A DNA stretch of 64,000 nucleotides. It comes from Streptomyces violascens (GTDB taxonomy: Bacteria; Actinomycetota; Actinomycetes; Streptomycetales; Streptomycetaceae). The position numbers were made by a program, and so were the translations under genes. Where the stretch lies: assembly GCF_014649955.1 (NCBI RefSeq), contig NZ_BMUA01000008.1, positions 1-64,000 on the forward strand, written 5' to 3'. The notes under the pieces are model-generated. The model did not search any database. It was not told the DNA's origin and saw only the letters and a program-made list of their open reading frames with translations. Positions 60,399-64,000 of this stretch are shown here, in pieces; positions within the stretch are counted from its first letter, which is position 1, and each line of letters opens with the position of its first letter.

Positions 60399-61613
60399 TC
60401 ACCTCGGCCTGAGCTGTTCATTCATGATCAGGAAGGCGCCCAGGCCGTGGAAGTCGTTGGCTGCCCGGGTGCGCCCGACGTAGTAGGAGTAGTCGCCGAC
60501 GTTGGTGCCGATGGAGATGTCGGTGAGACTGGTCCTGCCGTCCGAGCCCAGCGAGATCTTGGCGAGCACACCTTGGTAGCCGCGTTGAGCGACGGCCTCG
60601 AAGTGCTGGTCGATGTAGCCCTGTTGGACGGACCGGTCGAGGGCGTAGGTGAACATGCTGGAGCAGGAGGTCTCGGTCCAGTTGTCGGACTTGGCCCCCT
60701 TGTCGACGACCTGGAACCAGCGGCCGGTCTTCGGGTCCTGGTAGTGCTCAAGACCGCTCGCCAAGTTCCGCAGGTGGGTGAGGAGTTGTGCACGGCGCGG
60801 GTGATTTGCGGGGATGGCGTCCAGGACGTTGACGACGGCCATCGAGTACCAGCCGATGGCCCGGCACCAGTGTTCGGGGGCGAGCCCGGTGGTGGGGTCG
60901 GCCCAGCTCTGGGTGCGTGACTCGTCGTACGCGTGCTTGAGCAGTCCGTTGCCCACCTGCAAGTGGCTCCCGTAGACGGCGAGTTGCTTGGCCGCCTCGT
61001 CATTGGTGTACGCCGAGTCGTTGAACTCCTTGCCGTACTCGACGAGGAACGGGTTGACCATGTAGACACCGTCCGCCCAGAGTTGATGGGCCCGGCTGCT
61101 GGAGTCGGCGTGCCAGAATCCGCCGTCGGATGTGCGCGGGTAGGTGTTCAGCCGGTTGCGGATCTTCTGTGCGGCGATCCGGTAGCGGTCCTGCCCGGTC
61201 TCGTGGTGCAGGATGACCAGGAGCCGCCCGGCCTGCATGCTGTCGAGACTGTTGAAGCCCTGTTGGATGCCGCCCTTGCTGTCGACGAACCGGTCGACGT
61301 AGCTCTTGATGAAGGACAGCAACTTGGCGTCGTGGGTGCGCTGGTAGACCTCGTACTGGCCGTAGAGATACAGGCCGACCGGGTATGACCAGCCACCGAT
61401 GGACATCGGGGTGAAGCGGGCCAGCGTCGACCTGGTCATGGCGACGGACCAGTCGGTGGCCTTCGGGTCCCGGGGCTGCGATGCGGTCGCGGGGGCGGTG
61501 GCCCCGAGGGTGAGACCGGCGACGGTGAGGAGTGCGGCGAGCAGGGTGCCCAGGCGCTTGCGGGGGCGGCGCTTTCGGGTGGTGTGCCACGGACGGGCCG
61601 TAGTCCTGGTCAT
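60399..61613 (-). CDS. Secreted GH105 unsaturated rhamnogalacturonyl hydrolase
   Basis: A 404-residue protein with a long basic N-region and signal peptide (~20-45). An (alpha/alpha)6 barrel of the GH88/GH105 group follows: WSYPVGLYLYGQYEVY, GFWHADSSSRAHQLWADGVYMVNPFL (with the catalytic WADxxxM region) and EHWCRAIGWYSMAVVNVLD, which is diagnostic. These enzymes hydrate and cleave the 4,5-unsaturated galacturonosyl end left by pectate/rhamnogalacturonan lyases. GAGGTGACC precedes ATG 61613. Only 58 bp after pqqE, possibly one transcript. Confidence 0.9.
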   Translation of the reverse strand: MTRTTARPWHTTRKRRPRKRLGTLLAALLTVAGLTLGATAPATASQPRDPKATDWSVAMTRSTLARFTPMSIGGWSYPVGLYLYGQYEVYQRTHDAKLLSFIKSYVDRFVDSKGGIQQGFNSLDSMQAGRLLVILHHETGQDRYRIAAQKIRNRLNTYPRTSDGGFWHADSSSRAHQLWADGVYMVNPFLVEYGKEFNDSAYTNDEAAKQLAVYGSHLQVGNGLLKHAYDESRTQSWADPTTGLAPEHWCRAIGWYSMAVVNVLDAIPANHPRRAQLLTHLRNLASGLEHYQDPKTGRWFQVVDKGAKSDNWTETSCSSMFTYALDRSVQQGYIDQHFEAVAQRGYQGVLAKISLGSDGRTSLTDISIGTNVGDYSYYVGRTRAANDFHGLGAFLIMNEQLRPR

Positions 61614-61671
61614 GGTCACCTCAATTTCCTCAGGGGGAGGTGCGGGCGTGGTATCGGGGGCGGGCTCGTGT

Positions 61672-62784
61672 TCAGACTCGGTCGCCGCGGCCGGCGGCCG
61701 TGCGGAAGGACCGGGGTACGGCTGGGCTCGGGGCGCCGAGAGCGCTCTCGGAGACGATGCCGCGCAGGAGTGGGTGGTCAGGGGCAAGGTGGCAGGCCGG
61801 GTCGGGGCGGGCCGCGTCGCCGGTGAGGGCGTACGCCTGGCAGCGGCAGCCCCCGAAGTCGATGTCCCGGCGTTCGCAGGAGCGGCAGGGGTCGGCCATC
61901 CAGCCGGTGCCGCGATAGGCGTTGAAGGCGGGCGACTCACGCCAGATCCACTCCAGAGAACGCTCTCGCACGTTGGGCGGATCGAGCCCGGGCATCGCGG
62001 CGGCCGCCGGGCACGGCAGTGCGGTGCCGTCCGGAGCAACGGTCAGCGAGACCGCGCCCCAGCCGCCCATGCAGGGTTTCGCCGTGCCGTCGAAGTAGTC
62101 GGGCACCACCCACACGAGTTCGGTACGCCCGGCGAGCCTCGTCTTCCACGCCTCGACAGACTCCCGCGCACGCGTCAACTGGCTGCGGGAAGGCAGGAGT
62201 TGCTTCCTGTTGAGCAGAGCCCATCCGTAGAACTGGGTGTTGGCGAGCTCGATGCGGTCGGCTCCCCAGTCGAGGCCCAGGCCGACGATCGCATCCAGCA
62301 CGTCGAGGTTGTCGCGGTGCAGGACGACATTGAGGCCCAGTGGCAGCCCTGCCTCGCGGACGACGGCGGCGGCCCGCGCCTTGTCGGCGAACGAGCGGCG
62401 GCGCCCGGCGATCCGGTCCGACGCCTGCGGGTCGGCATGCTGCACGGACAGCTGTACGGAACGCAGCCCGGCGTCGACGAGTGCGCCGAGGCGGGCCGCG
62501 TCCAGGCCGATGCCGCTGGTGACCAACTGGGTGTGAATGCCGGCCGTGTCGGCAGCCGCGACGATCTGCGGCAGGTCGGGCCTCAGCAGCGGTTCGCCGC
62601 CCGAGATGTGGGTCTGGACGACCCCCAGCTCACCTGCTTGGCACATCACTCGGCACCAGGAGCCGGTGTCGAGCTCACCGCTGCGGCGGACCAATTCCAA
62701 CGGATTGGAACAGTACGCACAGTGCAGCGGGCAGCCGTGGGTCAGCTCGGCGAGCAGCGCCCAGGGTGGTTCGACGGGGGTCAT
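61672..62784 (-). CDS. pqqE: PQQ biosynthesis radical SAM protein PqqE
   Basis: A 370-residue radical SAM/SPASM enzyme that forms the first Glu-Tyr C-C bond of PqqA. The N-terminal CPLHCAYCSNP is the CX3CX2C radical cluster. QTHISGGEPLLRPDL, the SPASM cysteines (KPCMGGWGAVSLTV, LPCPAAA, CRSCERRDIDFGGCRCQAY) and the C-terminus are typical. The start overlaps the pqqD stop by 4 bp. Two GAGAGCGCTCTC-type sites (61738, 61956) lie in its 3' third. Confidence 0.95.
   Translation of the reverse strand: MTPVEPPWALLAELTHGCPLHCAYCSNPLELVRRSGELDTGSWCRVMCQAGELGVVQTHISGGEPLLRPDLPQIVAAADTAGIHTQLVTSGIGLDAARLGALVDAGLRSVQLSVQHADPQASDRIAGRRRSFADKARAAAVVREAGLPLGLNVVLHRDNLDVLDAIVGLGLDWGADRIELANTQFYGWALLNRKQLLPSRSQLTRARESVEAWKTRLAGRTELVWVVPDYFDGTAKPCMGGWGAVSLTVAPDGTALPCPAAAAMPGLDPPNVRERSLEWIWRESPAFNAYRGTGWMADPCRSCERRDIDFGGCRCQAYALTGDAARPDPACHLAPDHPLLRGIVSESALGAPSPAVPRSFRTAAGRGDRV
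61738..61749. promoter_or_regulatory. Palindrome GAGAGCGCTCTC upstream of GH105
   Basis: An exact palindrome 125 bp before the GH105 start, inside the end of pqqE; well placed to control an internal promoter for the CAZyme genes. Confidence 0.5.
61956..61967. promoter_or_regulatory. Near-palindrome GAGAACGCTCTC
   Basis: A one-base variant of the recurring palindrome, ~220 bp upstream of the site at 61738 and within pqqE. A pair of spaced operators would allow looping by a tetrameric LacI-type repressor (inference). Confidence 0.4.
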
Positions 62785-63095
62785 CGCAACCAGCCCTCCT
62801 CACGCAACCTGCCGAGAAACAAAGGGACTTCGACGGCGACGGGCGCCTTGGGATGGCGCGCGGCCAGCTCCTCGACGATCCCCCGCACATCGCGCGCACC
62901 GTCGCAGAGCCGGACGATGCTCCCCGCCGGACCGTGCAGCACCACCACCCGCTCGGGCAGCACGAGCAGATCGGCTCCCCGCACCCGGTCGTGCCGCAGC
63001 AGCACATGCCGGGCGAGCGCGGGGCGCCAGGAGGGGTCGGGGTCGGGCACCGAGGCGGCCGGCGGGTGGGAACCCGGGGTGTGGGTGAGAGTCAT
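62781..63095 (-). CDS. pqqD: PQQ biosynthesis peptide chaperone PqqD
   Basis: A 104-residue RiPP-recognition protein that presents PqqA to PqqE. The winged-helix core reads RPALARHVLLRHDRVRGADLLVLPERVVVLHGPAGSIVRLCDGARDVRGIVEELAARHP. It is linked to both neighbours by 4-bp start/stop overlaps. ATG 63095 leaves a ~25-residue N-terminal tail. Confidence 0.93.
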   Translation of the reverse strand: MTLTHTPGSHPPAASVPDPDPSWRPALARHVLLRHDRVRGADLLVLPERVVVLHGPAGSIVRLCDGARDVRGIVEELAARHPKAPVAVEVPLFLGRLREEGWLR

Positions 63096-63811
63096 CCGGC
63101 TCCCCCTGTCTCCCCGCGCCCGCCCAGCTCCACCGCGTCGAGCAGTGACCACAGCACGTCGCACTTGAAGGCGAGGGCGGCCACGCAGCGTTCTTGTTCC
63201 GCCCGGGTGCGGGTCCAGCCGCTGACCAGGAGCAGGGCCTCGGCACTGTCGCGGCTGCCCTGTTCCATACGGGTGCGGAAGTACTCCAGGCCGCCGGGCT
63301 CGATCCAGTCGTAATGGTCCCGGAAGGCGTCGATGCGGGTGCGCATGATGCCGGGTGCGGAGAGTTCCGTGAGCGAGGCGGCGACCGCGTCCAGGGCCGG
63401 GTTGAGCCGGCAGAAGTTGACATAGCCGTCGACGGCGAGGCGGACGCCGGGCAGGACCTCGGCGCCGGACCACATGCGTTCGCGGGTGATTCCGGCGGCC
63501 TCGCCGAGCCGGAGCCAGCGTTCGATGCCGCCCGTGCCGTGGGTCGGTCCGTCGTGGTCCTGGATGCGGCGCAGCCACATCCGGCGCAGGTGCGGCTCGT
63601 CGAACTTGGCGAGGATGTGGGCATCCTTGACGGGGATGTTCCGCTGGTACTGGAAGCGGTTCAGGATCCAGCGCCGCAGTTCCTCGCGGTCGAGGTCACC
63701 CTTGTGCATACGGACGTTGAAGGGGTGCCGGTCGTGGTAGCGATGCTCGACCACGGCACGTAGCTTCCGCTCGAACTCGCTGTCCGTCCACGGACGTTGA
63801 GGATCGCTCAC
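63092..63811 (-). CDS. pqqC: Pyrroloquinoline-quinone synthase PqqC
   Basis: A 239-residue cofactorless oxidase that performs the final ring closure and eight-electron oxidation giving PQQ. Motifs: RYHDRHPFNVRMHKGDL, NRFQYQRNIPVKDAHI, RRIQDHDGPTHGTGGIERWLRLGEAAG and the C-terminal LWSLLDAVE. GTG 63811 overlaps the pqqB stop (GTGA). Confidence 0.95.
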   Translation of the reverse strand: MSDPQRPWTDSEFERKLRAVVEHRYHDRHPFNVRMHKGDLDREELRRWILNRFQYQRNIPVKDAHILAKFDEPHLRRMWLRRIQDHDGPTHGTGGIERWLRLGEAAGITRERMWSGAEVLPGVRLAVDGYVNFCRLNPALDAVAASLTELSAPGIMRTRIDAFRDHYDWIEPGGLEYFRTRMEQGSRDSAEALLLVSGWTRTRAEQERCVAALAFKCDVLWSLLDAVELGGRGETGGAG

Positions 63812-64000
63812 AGTTCGATCACCATCCGCTCCGCGGCGACTTCCAGACCGCGCTCGGCGAGCCGTGCGTGCTGGGCGGCCGCGGGGTCGTTGAGGGGGTT
63901 GGTGTTGTTGAGGTGGGTGTAGAGGCAGCGGCCGGGGAGTGCGGTGAGGCGGCGGGAGGTGCCGTGCGGTCCGGCGATCGGCAGATGTCCCGTCGCGGTC
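63808..64000 (-). CDS. pqqB: PqqB, C-terminal part (gene continues past the window)
   Basis: The last ~63 codons of a metallo-beta-lactamase-fold protein of PQQ synthesis: GHLPIAGPHGT, then CLYTHLNNTNPLND with the metal-binding His typical of PqqB, then LEVAAERMVIEL and TGA overlapping pqqC. Its role in the pathway is hydroxylation of the tyrosine-derived moiety. The 5' part lies beyond 64000. Confidence 0.9.
   Translation of the reverse strand, partial: TATGHLPIAGPHGTSRRLTALPGRCLYTHLNNTNPLNDPAAAQHARLAERGLEVAAERMVIEL

Noticed and set aside
1..64000. CRISPR arrays, rRNA genes or further tRNAs
   Set aside because: No regularly spaced repeats with unique spacers, no rRNA signatures and no second cloverleaf were found on reading both strands.

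Overview
The window is high-GC actinobacterial DNA, almost certainly from a Streptomyces chromosome. The signs are GTG/TTG starts, strong GGAGG sites, MbtH/NRPS and SARP genes, DUF6507, DUF6891 and DUF2254 proteins, twin-arginine CAZymes, and ATGA/GTGA start-stop overlaps. It mixes ordinary chromosomal genes with accessory DNA and an unusually high number of broken genes: at least fourteen remnants, several made by single-base frameshifts and several by clear internal deletions.

Layout. (1) 1-4.9 kb is a type VII secretion cargo locus: an ESAT-6-like protein, a DUF6507 protein, an 875-aa polymorphic toxin whose C-terminus looks like a PD-(D/E)XK nuclease, an Imm49 immunity protein, and a fragment of a second immunity cassette. 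(2) 4.9-11.2 kb is a graveyard: an IS3 orfB remnant, small plasmid-type hypotheticals, a frameshifted metallopeptidase/VWA gene, a decarboxylase fragment and a broken golvesin-domain gene. (3) 11.2-20.1 kb is the most interesting block. A SARP activator diverges from a five-gene operon holding a single-module NRPS (C-A-T-TE, with Cys in place of the TE nucleophile Ser), an MbtH protein, a large DUF1906 protein, a small membrane protein and a Tat-exported M15-like protein that has lost zinc ligands. (4) 20.1-22.85 kb holds a small gene and a large serine recombinase whose reading frame runs through the terminator and 3' end of a tRNA-Leu(GAG).

(5) 22.9-33.1 kb is a decayed oxalate/formate locus. 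Formyl-CoA transferase (frc) and a GntR regulator are intact. The aldehyde dehydrogenase, the thiamine-diphosphate decarboxylase, the acetate-CoA ligase, a ketopantoate-reductase-like gene and a formate-dehydrogenase-type Fe-S protein survive only as fragments. A 13-bp motif shared by the gntR and ketopantoate-reductase upstream regions points to one former regulon. Hemerythrin, DUF6891 and FabH-like genes are interspersed. (6) 33.1-51.4 kb is mostly housekeeping and stress genes: FdhD, polysaccharide deacetylase, purple acid phosphatase, a flavohemoprotein with a long disordered N-terminus, MarR/quinone oxidoreductase, ArsR/MFS, LysR/bile-acid-type symporter, acyl-CoA synthetase, secreted small proteins, and remnants of asnB, lrp, isochorismatase and VOC genes.

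(7) 51.4-64 kb is a coordinated polysaccharide-utilisation region, all on the minus strand. It has pqqBCDE, then GH105, a polysaccharide-lyase-like protein, GH28 and a GH29-like alpha-L-fucosidase, then GH18, GH8 and a secreted PQQ-dependent sugar dehydrogenase. A 12-bp palindrome GAGAGCGCTCTC and near copies recur in and around these genes, suggesting common LacI-type control that ties cofactor synthesis to the PQQ enzyme and the hydrolases.
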